Below, piece by piece: positions 26,094-34,381 of a DNA stretch of 64,000 bases. The stretch is taken from NCBI GenBank assembly GCA_900554335.1, contig USGT01000001.1, forward strand, positions 115,631 through 179,630, written 5' to 3'. This DNA comes from an uncultured Oscillospiraceae bacterium (lineage in GTDB: Bacteria > Bacillota > Clostridia > Oscillospirales > Acutalibacteraceae). Each line of letters opens with the position of its first letter. The stretch's first letter is position 1. Made by a program: the position numbers and the translations under genes. Below the pieces are notes generated by a model. It had not been told where the DNA came from. It saw nothing but the letters and a program-made list of their open reading frames with translations, and ran no database searches.

Positions 26094-26966
26094 GTGAAAA
26101 TTAAAAAAGCCGTTATTCCTGTTGCGGGTTATGGAACCAGGGTGCTTCCAGCGACTAAATCTATGCCCAAAGAAATGTACCCTATTGTGGACAAGCCTGC
26201 TATTGAATACATTGTGAAAGAAGCAGTTGATTCCGGGATAACTGACATATTAATGGTAACAACAAGAGGCAAAGAAATAATAGAAAACCATTTCGACAGA
26301 AGCCCTGAGCTTGAAAGCGCGCTTGAAAGAAGCGGTAAGCTTGAAATTTTGGAAACCGTTAAAAATATTTCGAAAATGGCGAATATTTATTTTATCCGTC
26401 AGAAAGAGGCAAAGGGCCTTGGCGACGCTATTTTGAAAGCTAAGAATTTCGTTAGCGGTGAGCCTTTTGCCGTGCTTTACGGCGATGACATCATGCATTG
26501 CGAAGGTACGCCCGTTTGCAAGCAGCTCATCAATGCTTTTGAAGAGTTCGGCCTTGGGGTCGTTGGTGCAAAAGAAGTGCCGAAAGAAAGCGTTGGGAAA
26601 TACGGCTCGCTTAAAGTTAAAAACATAAGAGATAATCTTTTCATGTGCACTGACATGATCGAAAAGCCAAAGCCCGAGCAAGTTATGTCGCTTTACTCGA
26701 TTTTAGGCAGGTGCGTTTTAACACCTGAAATTTTTGATATTCTCGAAAAAACAGCTCCGGGAATAGGCGGGGAAATTCAATTAACAGACGCCATGAAAGT
26801 TTTGGCTCAAAGAGACGGAATGATAGCGGTTGACTTTTTTGGAACAAGATATGACATGGGCAGTAAAATAGGCGTTTTGAAAGCAATTGTTGAAACAGGC
26901 CTTAGGCATGGTGAAGTTGGGCAGGAATTTAAAAATTACCTCCGTGAACTTACCAAAAATATTTAA
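26094..26966 (+). CDS. galU: UTP-glucose-1-phosphate uridylyltransferase
   Basis: A 290-residue nucleotidyltransferase making UDP-glucose. Seen: IPVAGYGTRVLPATKSMPKEM (signature G-x-G-T-R and Lys), YPIVDKPAIEYIV, and GGEIQLTDA. I use GTG 26094 because GGAGG at 26080 is spaced for it; an in-frame TTG at 26088 is close. UDP-glucose feeds cell-wall and polysaccharide synthesis. Divergent from folD. Confidence 0.93.
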   Translation: MKIKKAVIPVAGYGTRVLPATKSMPKEMYPIVDKPAIEYIVKEAVDSGITDILMVTTRGKEIIENHFDRSPELESALERSGKLEILETVKNISKMANIYFIRQKEAKGLGDAILKAKNFVSGEPFAVLYGDDIMHCEGTPVCKQLINAFEEFGLGVVGAKEVPKESVGKYGSLKVKNIRDNLFMCTDMIEKPKPEQVMSLYSILGRCVLTPEIFDILEKTAPGIGGEIQLTDAMKVLAQRDGMIAVDFFGTRYDMGSKIGVLKAIVETGLRHGEVGQEFKNYLRELTKNI

Positions 26967-26985
26967 AATAATTTTGCAAACACTA

Positions 26986-27014
26986 TTGCAAATAAAATGG
27001 AATTATGGTAAACT
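26986..27014 (+). promoter_or_regulatory. Sigma-A promoter of rplS
   Basis: TTGCAA (26986-26991), 17-base spacer, TAAACT (27009-27014), giving a 5' leader of about 95 bases before rplS. Confidence 0.6.
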
Positions 27015-27021
27015 ATCAAGG

Positions 27022-27110
27022 TATGTACATAAGCCTCGGCTTAGTGCGAAAATATCAACGTTCCTCTGCTGATTTAATTTCGGGCACGAACGTGTGGATT
27101 ATACGGAGGA
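27022..27110 (+). promoter_or_regulatory. Possible structured rplS leader
   Basis: The 90-base leader between the promoter and the ribosome binding site contains GC-rich islands (AGCCTCGGCTTAG and GGGCACGAACGTG) unlike the AT-rich surroundings, as expected for a structured ribosomal protein leader. An L19 leader motif is known in Firmicutes; I cannot confirm that it matches. Confidence 0.3.
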
Positions 27111-27116
27111 AATCTT

Positions 27117-27461
27117 ATGGATTTATTAAAGCAAGTTTCAGACTCATCTTTAAAAAGCGAACTTCCAGAATTTAGCGTTGGGGATACTGTTAAAGTTGAC
27201 GTTCAAATCAAAGAAGGAAACAGAGAAAGAATTCAGGTATTTGAAGGAACAGTTATCGCAAGAAAAGGCAGCGGAATTGCTGAAACTTTCACTGTAAGAA
27301 AGATTTCTTATGGTTGCGGAGTTGAAAGAATTTTCCCTGTGCATTCTCCAAGCGTTAAAGGCGTGAAAGTAGTAAGAAGAGGTAAAGTAAGAAGAGCTAA
27401 ACTCTACTACTTAAGAGACCGCGTAGGAAAAGCAGCTAAAGTTAAAGAAAGAATGAACTAA
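27117..27461 (+). CDS. rplS: Ribosomal protein bL19
   Basis: A 114-residue large-subunit protein, at the 30S-50S interface. Seen: VGDTVKVDVQIKEGNRERIQ, FEGTVIARKGSG, FTVRKISYGCGVERIFPVHS, and a basic C-terminus. Typical length. Start ATG 27117 with CGGAGG. Followed by a terminator, so it is monocistronic. Confidence 0.97.
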   Translation: MDLLKQVSDSSLKSELPEFSVGDTVKVDVQIKEGNRERIQVFEGTVIARKGSGIAETFTVRKISYGCGVERIFPVHSPSVKGVKVVRRGKVRRAKLYYLRDRVGKAAKVKERMN

Positions 27462-27468
27462 AATTAGT

Positions 27469-27497
27469 GGGGAATTTATTTCCCCCTGTTTTTTCAA
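27469..27497 (+). terminator. Intrinsic terminator after rplS
   Basis: GGGGAA / TTCCCC stem with a short AT loop followed by CTGTTTTTTC. Confidence 0.75.
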
Positions 27498-27578
27498 ATG
27501 TAATTTAGCATTTTAAATAGTTTATTTGTATAATATTTGATATATTTTGAGTTTTTTATTAAAGACGGGGGTAAAAAT

Positions 27579-28172
27579 ATGGACGAAAAAATTAATGTTC
27601 AAGTAAATGATGAAGAGCAAGAAAAAAAGAAAGCAAAATATCCCGCCGGAAAGTTTTCAAGCGTTTGCTTTGAATGGAGCGAAACTATAGTTCAAACGTT
27701 CGTTGTTGTCGTTCTGTTTAGCGCTTTTCTGTTCCGCTTCCTCACGATTGATGGCCAATCAATGATGAACACTCTCCATAATGGAGACAAAGTTGCCGTT
27801 ATGAAATGGAAATACACGCCAAAAAGCGGCGATGTCGTTGTTATAAAGCATGGCGAAGAGTTCAGTAAACCTCTTGTTAAAAGAATCATCGCAACAGGCG
27901 GGCAATCGCTGAAAATCAACTTTACCGAAGGCACTGTGACTGTTGATGGCGAAAAACTCAACGAAACTTACATCAAAGAGCCAATGTGGCTTCGCGGCGA
28001 TGCTACCATTCCGAGTGTAGTCCCTGAAGGCTACTGCTTTGTTATGGGAGATAACAGAAACCATTCTTCCGACAGCCGCAATAAAGTTATCGGCCTGATT
28101 CCTTATGAAAATATAGTTGGAAAAGCAATGTTCGTTTGCTATCCGTTTAACCGCATGAAAGTTATTAAATAA
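27579..28172 (+). CDS. lepB: Signal peptidase I (first of a tandem pair)
   Basis: A 197-residue membrane serine peptidase that removes signal peptides. Catalytic Ser in DGQSMMNTLHNGD, catalytic Lys in KRIIATGGQ, and the GDNRNHSSDSR box. One transmembrane helix (about 42-62) after a cytoplasmic Glu/Lys-rich tail. Start ATG 27579 behind GACGGGGG. The next gene is a second copy, 31 bases downstream; they share the same architecture and most residues of the core. Confidence 0.92.
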   Translation: MDEKINVQVNDEEQEKKKAKYPAGKFSSVCFEWSETIVQTFVVVVLFSAFLFRFLTIDGQSMMNTLHNGDKVAVMKWKYTPKSGDVVVIKHGEEFSKPLVKRIIATGGQSLKINFTEGTVTVDGEKLNETYIKEPMWLRGDATIPSVVPEGYCFVMGDNRNHSSDSRNKVIGLIPYENIVGKAMFVCYPFNRMKVIK

Positions 28173-28203
28173 AAAGTTTAGCCGAAAGAGGTTTGAAACC
28201 TTT

Positions 28204-28758
28204 ATGAATAATGAAAACAAAAGCGAAAGTTTTATGAGCAAATTTTCTAGAGTTATGTTTGAATGGGTCGAGTCGCTCGTTCAAGCAGTGATAATCGTTG
28301 TTTTGCTTATGAATTTTGTTTTCAGAGCGGTTAACGTTAGCGGCGAATCAATGATGAACACTCTTCATAATGACGATAAAGTTGTTATTATGCGCTGGAA
28401 GTATACCCCACAAAACGGTGACGTTGTGGTTATCAAGCACGGCCAAAATTTTGGCAGCCCTATAATAAAAAGAATAATTGCTCTTGGCGGCCAAAGGCTT
28501 AGCATTGATTTCAAAAAAGGCACTGTGAGAGTTAATGGCAAACTTCTCAATGAGACTTACATTAAAGAAAAGATGTGGCTTAAAGGAGACGCTGAAATTC
28601 CGATGATTGTGCCGGAAGGTTATGCTTTCGTGATGGGTGATAACAGAAATAATTCAACCGACAGCAGGTTTGAAGAAGTGGGCCTCATTCCTTACGATGA
28701 TATTATCGGCAAGGCAAGTTTTATAATTTACCCCTTTGACAGGATTGGAAAAATATAG
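28204..28758 (+). CDS. lepB: Signal peptidase I (second of a tandem pair)
   Basis: A 184-residue paralogue with all catalytic motifs intact: SGESMMNTLHNDD, KRIIALGGQ, and GDNRNNSTDSR. The cytoplasmic tail is shorter than in the first copy. Start ATG 28204 behind GAAAGAGG. A perfect 9-bp hairpin terminator lies downstream, so the pair is probably one unit. It most likely arose by local duplication; both should be active, and may have different substrates. Confidence 0.92.
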   Translation: MNNENKSESFMSKFSRVMFEWVESLVQAVIIVVLLMNFVFRAVNVSGESMMNTLHNDDKVVIMRWKYTPQNGDVVVIKHGQNFGSPIIKRIIALGGQRLSIDFKKGTVRVNGKLLNETYIKEKMWLKGDAEIPMIVPEGYAFVMGDNRNNSTDSRFEEVGLIPYDDIIGKASFIIYPFDRIGKI

Positions 28759-28765
28759 TTTAAAA

Positions 28766-28806
28766 ATTCTCTTGTAAATAACTGCAAGAGAATATATTAT
28801 TTTTAA
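28766..28806 (+). terminator. Terminator after the lepB pair
   Basis: ATTCTCTTG pairs perfectly with CAAGAGAAT across a 10-base loop, followed by a T-rich run ATATTATTTTT. Confidence 0.75.
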
Positions 28807-28847
28807 GGAGATAATTTTTAAAATAATAAAGAAAGTGAATAATTTCA

Positions 28848-29741
28848 ATGAACAAAGAAAATATTTCAAGCAAATCTAACATAAATTGGTTTCCGGGGCA
28901 TATGGCCCGCGCCAGAAACGAGATAAAAGAAAGCCTCAAGCTCGTGGATTTAACGGCTGAAATAGTTGACGCTAGGATTCCTTTTTCGAGCAGAAACCCT
29001 AATTTAGATGAAATTTGCGGTTTGAAACCAAGAGTAGTGGTGCTTAATAAGACCGATCTTATTGACAAAGAATCGGTTAATAAGTGGATTGATTTTTACA
29101 AAAAAAGAGGAATACCTTGTGTGCCTTTTAGCATGAAAAATCCCGGCAGCAAAAAGGTTTTCACTGCTGCAATAAAAAACATTATGAAAGAAAAAATTGA
29201 TTCCTGGAAAGAAAAAGGCCTAATCGGCAGGAAAGTTAGGGTCATGATCGTTGGGATCCCGAATGTTGGCAAGTCTTCTTTTATTAACAGCTTTGCAAAA
29301 AGTTCGAAGGCCAAGGTTGAAAACAGGCCGGGTGTGACGAGAAAAAACCAGTGGATTACAGCCGGCGAAGATCTTCAGTTTCTGGATACTCCGGGGGTTT
29401 TGCAGCCTAAAATAGAAGGCAAAAATGCAGGCTACAACCTGGCGATAACCGGCGCAATTAAAGATTCAATACTAGATATCGAAGAGTTAGCGGTTTTTTT
29501 GATAGAAGAAATCAAAGAAAAATACGCTGCGAATTTAGCTCAAAGATTTAAACTCAGCAAAGAAATGTTTGAAGGCCTCAGCGCAGGGGAAATTTTGGAA
29601 TTAATAGGCAAAAAGCGCGGAATGCTCATAAGCGGCGGAGAGATAGACACCTTAAGGGCTTCCGAGATGCTTCTTGAAGAATTTAGATCCGGCAAGCTTG
29701 GAAAAATAATTTTGGAAGTTCCTGAAAATTTGGAGGATTAA
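28848..29741 (+). CDS. rbgA: Ribosome biogenesis GTPase YlqF/RbgA
   Basis: A 297-residue circularly permuted GTPase: NKTD (G4) near residue 67 comes first, then GIPNVGKSS (G1) near residue 140 and DTPGVL (G3). It acts in late 50S assembly. N-terminal INWFPGHMARARNEI is the family's signature. It is the first gene of rbgA-rnhB-yraN-dipeptidase; rnhB starts with ATG right after its stop codon. Confidence 0.94.
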   Translation: MNKENISSKSNINWFPGHMARARNEIKESLKLVDLTAEIVDARIPFSSRNPNLDEICGLKPRVVVLNKTDLIDKESVNKWIDFYKKRGIPCVPFSMKNPGSKKVFTAAIKNIMKEKIDSWKEKGLIGRKVRVMIVGIPNVGKSSFINSFAKSSKAKVENRPGVTRKNQWITAGEDLQFLDTPGVLQPKIEGKNAGYNLAITGAIKDSILDIEELAVFLIEEIKEKYAANLAQRFKLSKEMFEGLSAGEILELIGKKRGMLISGGEIDTLRASEMLLEEFRSGKLGKIILEVPENLED

Positions 29742-30350
29742 ATGGATTGGCTTTTTTACGAAAATAAATATATTTCGCAGGGGAAAAACCTAATTTGCGG
29801 CGTTGATGAAGCTGGCCGTGGCCCGCTTGCAGGGCCCGTTTGTGCTGCTGCGGTTATCATGCCTGAGGGGCTTATAATCGAAGGCGTTAACGACTCGAAA
29901 AAATTGACCTTAAAGAAGCGCGAAAAGCTTTTTGATATAATTAAAAACGAGGCAGTTTGCTATTCCGTTGCTTTTGCAAGCGCTAGCGAAATTGACGAAA
30001 TAAACATTTTAAATGCAACGCATCTTGCTATGAACCGGGCTGTTGAAGGTCTTGAAAAAGCCCCGGAAGTTGTTTTGGTTGATGGCAACAGTTTGCCGAA
30101 ATGGTATTATAATTCAGAAGCGATTGTTAAAGGCGACGCCGTTTGCCACAGCATTGCTTGCGCTTCGATTTTGGCTAAAGTTTCCAGGGATAGGCTGATG
30201 CTCCTTGAAGCCGAAAAATACCCGCAGTATTCTTTCGAAAAGCACAAAGGTTACGGCACGAAAGTGCATGTTCAGGCGCTAAAAGAATACGGCCCGTGCC
30301 CAATTCACAGAAAAACATTTCTTAAAAAGATTTTGAAAACAGATGAGTAA
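29742..30350 (+). CDS. rnhB: Ribonuclease HII
   Basis: A 202-residue enzyme that removes ribonucleotides from DNA and primers. Seen: CGVDEAGRGPLAGPV (catalytic Asp-Glu), VNDSKKLTLKKRE, VLVDGN, and ASILAKVSRDR. Normal length. Start ATG 29742 abuts the rbgA stop; its end overlaps yraN by 8 bases. Confidence 0.95.
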   Translation: MDWLFYENKYISQGKNLICGVDEAGRGPLAGPVCAAAVIMPEGLIIEGVNDSKKLTLKKREKLFDIIKNEAVCYSVAFASASEIDEINILNATHLAMNRAVEGLEKAPEVVLVDGNSLPKWYYNSEAIVKGDAVCHSIACASILAKVSRDRLMLLEAEKYPQYSFEKHKGYGTKVHVQALKEYGPCPIHRKTFLKKILKTDE

Positions 30351-30717
30351 CGAACTTGGAAAAGCAGGCGAGAGGGCAGTTGGTAAATTTCTTGAAAATA
30401 AAGGCTTCCGAACAATTTGCTTTAACTACCACAGCCGTTTTGGCGAAATAGATATAATTTCAGAAAATGAGAAGTATACTGTTTTTGTGGAAGTGAAAAC
30501 GAGAAAAAGCTTCAAATTTTCGCACGCTATTGAAGCAGTTAACAAAAGCAAAAGGACTAAAATCATTAAAACCGCGCTTTGTTTCATAAGCGAAAATGGC
30601 CTTGCCAAGCAGCCTAGGTTTGACGTAGCTGAAGTGCTTGCGGTTAAAAACAGTGAATTTGAAATTATTTACCATGAAAATGCTTTTGATTCGGAGGAAT
30701 GCTATGCGATTTTTTGA
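30343..30717 (+). CDS. yraN: UPF0102 (YraN) endonuclease-like protein
   Basis: A 124-residue protein of the YraN family, with a restriction-endonuclease-like fold. Seen: GKAGERAVGKFLENKGF, FGEIDIISE, and FVEVKTRKS (the E-x-K active-site pattern). The rnhB-yraN order is the usual one. Its 3' end overlaps the dipeptidase gene by 14 bases. Cellular role not established. Confidence 0.9.
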   Translation: MSNELGKAGERAVGKFLENKGFRTICFNYHSRFGEIDIISENEKYTVFVEVKTRKSFKFSHAIEAVNKSKRTKIIKTALCFISENGLAKQPRFDVAEVLAVKNSEFEIIYHENAFDSEECYAIF

Positions 30718-31633
30718 CCTGCATTGCGACACAATTTATGAAATCACTAAAAAAAACGGAGATATTTTCAAAAACGATTTTAGCGTTTCGCTTGAAAAAA
30801 CAAAGAATCTCAAAAGTTACATAGGCTGTTTTGCAGTTTGGATTCCCGACAGTTTAAGAGGCTGGGCAGCTTTTGATTTTTTTGAAAAGTGCCAGAAAAC
30901 TTTGCACGCTCAATCTAAAAAGCACGAAAATATGGTTAGAATTTGCAAATCTGCCGATGACATTGAAAAAATTAAAAATGAAGGCGGAAACGGAATTATT
31001 CTAACGGTTGAGGGTTCTAGTGCGCTTGGAGGAGATATTTCGAGAGTTAGCCACGTTAAAAAATGCGGCGTTAAGATAATGACTTTAACTTGGAATGGCG
31101 TTTGCGAGGCGGGCGATGGCGCTAAAGTTAATAATCCGAAAGGACTTACAAAATTCGGCAAAAATCTCGTGAAGAAACTCGAAGAGAATGATATAATAAT
31201 TGATATTTCCCATGCGAGCGAAAAACTTTTTTATGACGTTGCCGAAATTTGCGAAAAACCTATTGTTGCGACTCATTCGAACTGCAAGAAAATTTGCGGC
31301 AACCCTCGCAATTTAACTGATGAGCAAATAAAAATTATAAAAGAAAAGGGCGGTCTTATCGGGCTGACTTTTTGCAAAGATTTTTTGTCAAATTCCAAAA
31401 ATGCTTCTAGGGATGACATCGTAAGGCATTTTGAGCATTTTCTTTCGCTTTCTTGTGAGGATAACTTGGCTTTTGGAAGCGATTTTGATGGAGCTGACAC
31501 GCCTGAAGAAATAAGCAGCATTGATAAGATTGAAAATCTTTATGAATATTTTTTGAAAAAGGGTTATAAAGAAAATTTACTTGATAAAGTGTTTTTCAGC
31601 AATGCTTACAATTTTGTAAATAAAGTTTTTTAA
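30704..31633 (+). CDS. Membrane dipeptidase (peptidase M19)
   Basis: A 309-residue renal dipeptidase-type metallohydrolase. Seen: FDLHCDT (zinc HxD), EGSSALGGD with bridging Glu, VATHSNCKKI, and GSDFDG. It would cleave dipeptides, possibly including D-amino-acid cell-wall fragments. Start ATG 30704 (MRFFDLHCDT) behind GGAGG; extensions upstream lie in yraN. There is no signal peptide, so despite the family name it is cytosolic. Confidence 0.9.
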   Translation: MRFFDLHCDTIYEITKKNGDIFKNDFSVSLEKTKNLKSYIGCFAVWIPDSLRGWAAFDFFEKCQKTLHAQSKKHENMVRICKSADDIEKIKNEGGNGIILTVEGSSALGGDISRVSHVKKCGVKIMTLTWNGVCEAGDGAKVNNPKGLTKFGKNLVKKLEENDIIIDISHASEKLFYDVAEICEKPIVATHSNCKKICGNPRNLTDEQIKIIKEKGGLIGLTFCKDFLSNSKNASRDDIVRHFEHFLSLSCEDNLAFGSDFDGADTPEEISSIDKIENLYEYFLKKGYKENLLDKVFFSNAYNFVNKVF

Positions 31634-31651
31634 CCGCAGAAAGGGGAATAA

Positions 31652-32344
31652 ATGGCTATTTTCACTATATCCGACCTGCATCTTTCGTTTGAAAATGAAG
31701 AAAAATCCATGGAAGTTTTTGTAGGGTGGGGCAATTATACCGCTCGGCTGAAAGAAAACTGGGAAAAAACCGTGAAAGATGAAGACACTGTGATTATAAT
31801 CGGCGATATTTCTTGGGCTATGAAGCTTGAAGATTCCTACAAAGACTTTGAGTTTATAAACAATCTACCGGGCAAGAAAGTTTTAATCAAAGGAAACCAT
31901 GATTACTGGTGGTCCACGACTGCTAAAGTCAATAATTTTTTGAAGCAAAGCGGTTTTGAAAGCATTTCGATTCTTTATAACTCAGCTTTGAAAGTTGAAA
32001 ACATTGGCGTTTGCGGAACAAGAGGCTGGCTTTACCGCTGCGAAACGGACCAAGACAGGAAGATTTTGAATCGTGAAGTAGGAAGGCTCGAAAGGTCTTT
32101 AGACGAGGCAAAAAAAGAAAATTTGGAGCCCGTGGTGTTTCTTCACTATCCTCCTGTTTACGGAAATGAAGAATCTGAAGAGATTATAAATCTTTTGATT
32201 GAAAAAAAAGTTAAAAAGTGTTATTATGGACATATTCATGATGGCGGGGCAACGAAAAGGCTCGTTGAAGGAAATTATAAAGGAATTGACTTCAGGCTTG
32301 TTTCTTGCGATTACATAAATTTTTGCCCTGTTTTAGTCAGATAG
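31652..32344 (+). CDS. Calcineurin-like metallophosphoesterase
   Basis: A 230-residue phosphoesterase with the five metal motifs: SDLHLSF, GDISWAM, KGNHDYWW, LHYPP, and GHIHDGG. No signal peptide. Substrate unknown; related clostridial proteins are annotated only as serine/threonine phosphatase-like. Start ATG 31652 behind AAAGGGG. It follows the dipeptidase by 18 bases. Confidence 0.9.
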   Translation: MAIFTISDLHLSFENEEKSMEVFVGWGNYTARLKENWEKTVKDEDTVIIIGDISWAMKLEDSYKDFEFINNLPGKKVLIKGNHDYWWSTTAKVNNFLKQSGFESISILYNSALKVENIGVCGTRGWLYRCETDQDRKILNREVGRLERSLDEAKKENLEPVVFLHYPPVYGNEESEEIINLLIEKKVKKCYYGHIHDGGATKRLVEGNYKGIDFRLVSCDYINFCPVLVR

Positions 32345-32383
32345 TTTACATTATTTTAAACTTATGTTGAAAGGAAGATTTAA

Positions 32384-33670
32384 GTGAAATTAGTATCGTC
32401 AAAAAAAGTGGATGTTAATCGTTATGAATTGGAGGTTGAAGTTTCTGCCGAAGAATTTGCAAAAGAAGTTGACAAAGCTTATTTAAAACAAAAAAGCAAA
32501 ATAACCATTCCTGGCTTCCGCAAAGGCAAAGCTCCTCGCAAGTTCATTGAAAAATTCTATGGTGAGCAAGTTTTCTTCGAAGATGCTGTTAACGCAGTTT
32601 ATGGCCCTTCAGTTGAAGCAGCTGCAAAAGAAGCAGGAATTGAACTCGTTGATGACAAAGTTGATTTTGAAGTTGTTAAACTCAGCAAAGAAGAAGGCCT
32701 CGTTTACAAAGTTAAAGTTACTGTCATGCCAGAAGTTGAAGTTGAAGGCTACAAAGGAATAGAAGTTGAGAAAAAGGCAGCTCCGAAGATTTTAGCTAAA
32801 GACGTTGACGAAAGAATCAAAGCTATTCAAGAGCAAAACGCAAGGCTTGTTACATCTGAAGACGGAACAGCTGAAAAAGGAGACGTAGTTGACATTGATT
32901 TCGAAGGATATGTTGACTCAGAAAAATTCGATGGAGGCACAGCACAAGGAGTAGAACTTGAAATTGGCAAAGGCCAGTTCATCGCAGGTTTCGAAGATCA
33001 AATCATTGGCCATAAAGTAGGCGAAGAATTCGAAATTAACGTTACTTTCCCTGAAACTTACCACGTTGCTTCTCTTGCAAACAAACCTGCAGTTTTCAAA
33101 ACAAAATTAAATAAAATTCAAAAGAAAGATCTTCCAGTAGTTGACGATGAATTCGTTAAAGACGTTAGTGAATTCGAAAACTTGGAAGACTTCAAAAAAG
33201 ACATCAAAAAGAAACTTTCAGATGAAGCTAAAGCTAAAAACGAAAGAGAAACCGAAACTGAAGTAATGGACAAATTCTTAGAGCTTATCAAAGCTGAAAT
33301 TCCTGAAGCTCTTGTTAAAAACAAAGCTTTTGAGCTCGTTCGTGAGTTTGAATACAGACTCAAATCTCAAGGCATTGCTTTCAAAGATTACATGGCATAC
33401 ACAGGCCTTACAGTTGAAAAAATGGTTGAAAACTTTATGCCTGAAGCTGAAAAGACAGTTAAAGTTGACCTTGGCCTTAAAAAGGTTGCTGAGCTTGAAA
33501 AAATCAGCGTTTCTGACGAAGAAATCGAAAAAGAATACGAAGCAATTGCAAAGGCATATTCTTTGAAACCTGAACAAGCTAAGAGATTAGTTCCTGCAGA
33601 AGGACTCAAAAAAGACATGATTTCAAGGAAAACAGTTGAATTCATTTGCAAAAACGCAGCAAAAAAATAA
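32384..33670 (+). CDS. tig: Trigger factor
   Basis: A 428-residue ribosome-associated chaperone. N-terminal ribosome-binding domain with GFRKGKAPRKFIEKFYG, FKBP-type isomerase domain (about 155-245) with KGDVVDIDFEGYVD and FIAGFEDQIIGHKVGEEF, and a helical C-terminal chaperone domain. Start GTG 32384 behind AAGGAAG. It precedes clpP-clpX-lon, a common arrangement of protein quality control genes. Codons suggest high expression. Confidence 0.96.
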   Translation: MKLVSSKKVDVNRYELEVEVSAEEFAKEVDKAYLKQKSKITIPGFRKGKAPRKFIEKFYGEQVFFEDAVNAVYGPSVEAAAKEAGIELVDDKVDFEVVKLSKEEGLVYKVKVTVMPEVEVEGYKGIEVEKKAAPKILAKDVDERIKAIQEQNARLVTSEDGTAEKGDVVDIDFEGYVDSEKFDGGTAQGVELEIGKGQFIAGFEDQIIGHKVGEEFEINVTFPETYHVASLANKPAVFKTKLNKIQKKDLPVVDDEFVKDVSEFENLEDFKKDIKKKLSDEAKAKNERETETEVMDKFLELIKAEIPEALVKNKAFELVREFEYRLKSQGIAFKDYMAYTGLTVEKMVENFMPEAEKTVKVDLGLKKVAELEKISVSDEEIEKEYEAIAKAYSLKPEQAKRLVPAEGLKKDMISRKTVEFICKNAAKK

Positions 33671-33703
33671 CTATAAATTTTAAATAACAGAGAGGTTTTA
33701 TAT

Positions 33704-34285
33704 ATGAGTTTAGTACCTTACGTTGTAGAGCAAACAGGTCGCGGAGAACGTTCTTATGACATATTTTCAAGACTGTTAAACGATAGAATCATTCTTCTTA
33801 ACGAAGAAGTTAACTCGGCAAGTGCCGGCGTGGTTGTTGCGCAGCTTCTTTATCTTGAAGGTCAAGACGCCTCGAAAGACATAAGCCTTTATATAAATAG
33901 CCCTGGTGGGTCTGTAACTGATGGTATGGCTATATATGACACAATGCAGTATATTAAGTGCGATGTTTCAACAATTTGCATGGGTTTGGCGGCGAGCATG
34001 GGAGCCTTCCTGCTTGCTGCTGGAACCAAAGGCAAGAGATACGCCCTTCCAAACAGCGACATCATGATTCACCAACCGAGCGGCGGAGCAAAAGGCCAGG
34101 CAACTGACATTAACATTCACGCTCAGCACATTTTAAAGACTAAAGAAAAATTAAACAGAATATTATCTGAAAAAACGGGTCAAAGCTACGAAACAATAGC
34201 TGCAGACACCGAAAGAGACAACTTCATGAGTGCCGAAGAAGCTTTGAAATACGGCCTTGTTGATAAAGTCCTTTACGAAAGATAA
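33704..34285 (+). CDS. clpP: ATP-dependent Clp protease proteolytic subunit
   Basis: A 193-residue serine protease. Catalytic Ser in CMGLAASMGAFLL, His in IMIHQPSGGAKGQA, Asp in ADTERDNFMSAEEA. It forms the tetradecamer barrel that degrades substrates unfolded by ClpX. Start ATG 33704 behind AGAGAGG, 33 bases after tig. Confidence 0.97.
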   Translation: MSLVPYVVEQTGRGERSYDIFSRLLNDRIILLNEEVNSASAGVVVAQLLYLEGQDASKDISLYINSPGGSVTDGMAIYDTMQYIKCDVSTICMGLAASMGAFLLAAGTKGKRYALPNSDIMIHQPSGGAKGQATDINIHAQHILKTKEKLNRILSEKTGQSYETIAADTERDNFMSAEEALKYGLVDKVLYER

Positions 34286-34292
34286 AAAATTA

Positions 34293-34328
34293 AGTGGGCT
34301 GCCATGTTTTTCATGGCTTTGGCTCACT
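34293..34328 (+). other. Hairpin between clpP and clpX
   Basis: GTGGGC..CCATG pairs with CATGG..GGCTCAC around a T5 loop. No T-run follows. It may be an attenuator or a processing site that sets the clpP:clpX ratio. Confidence 0.45.
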
Positions 34329-34381
34329 ATTTGGTAAATAGCACTTTTTTAAGCACAAATTTTATGAATCGGTGGGTTGTT

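Noticed and set aside
30638..30703. Longer start of the dipeptidase at 30638
   Set aside because: It lies fully inside yraN and lacks a ribosome binding site; ATG 30704 with GGAGG matches the family start.
32547..32762. Lys/Leu-rich ORFs in frame shadows of tig and other highly expressed genes
   Set aside because: They follow from the codon usage of the real genes in another frame and lack start signals.
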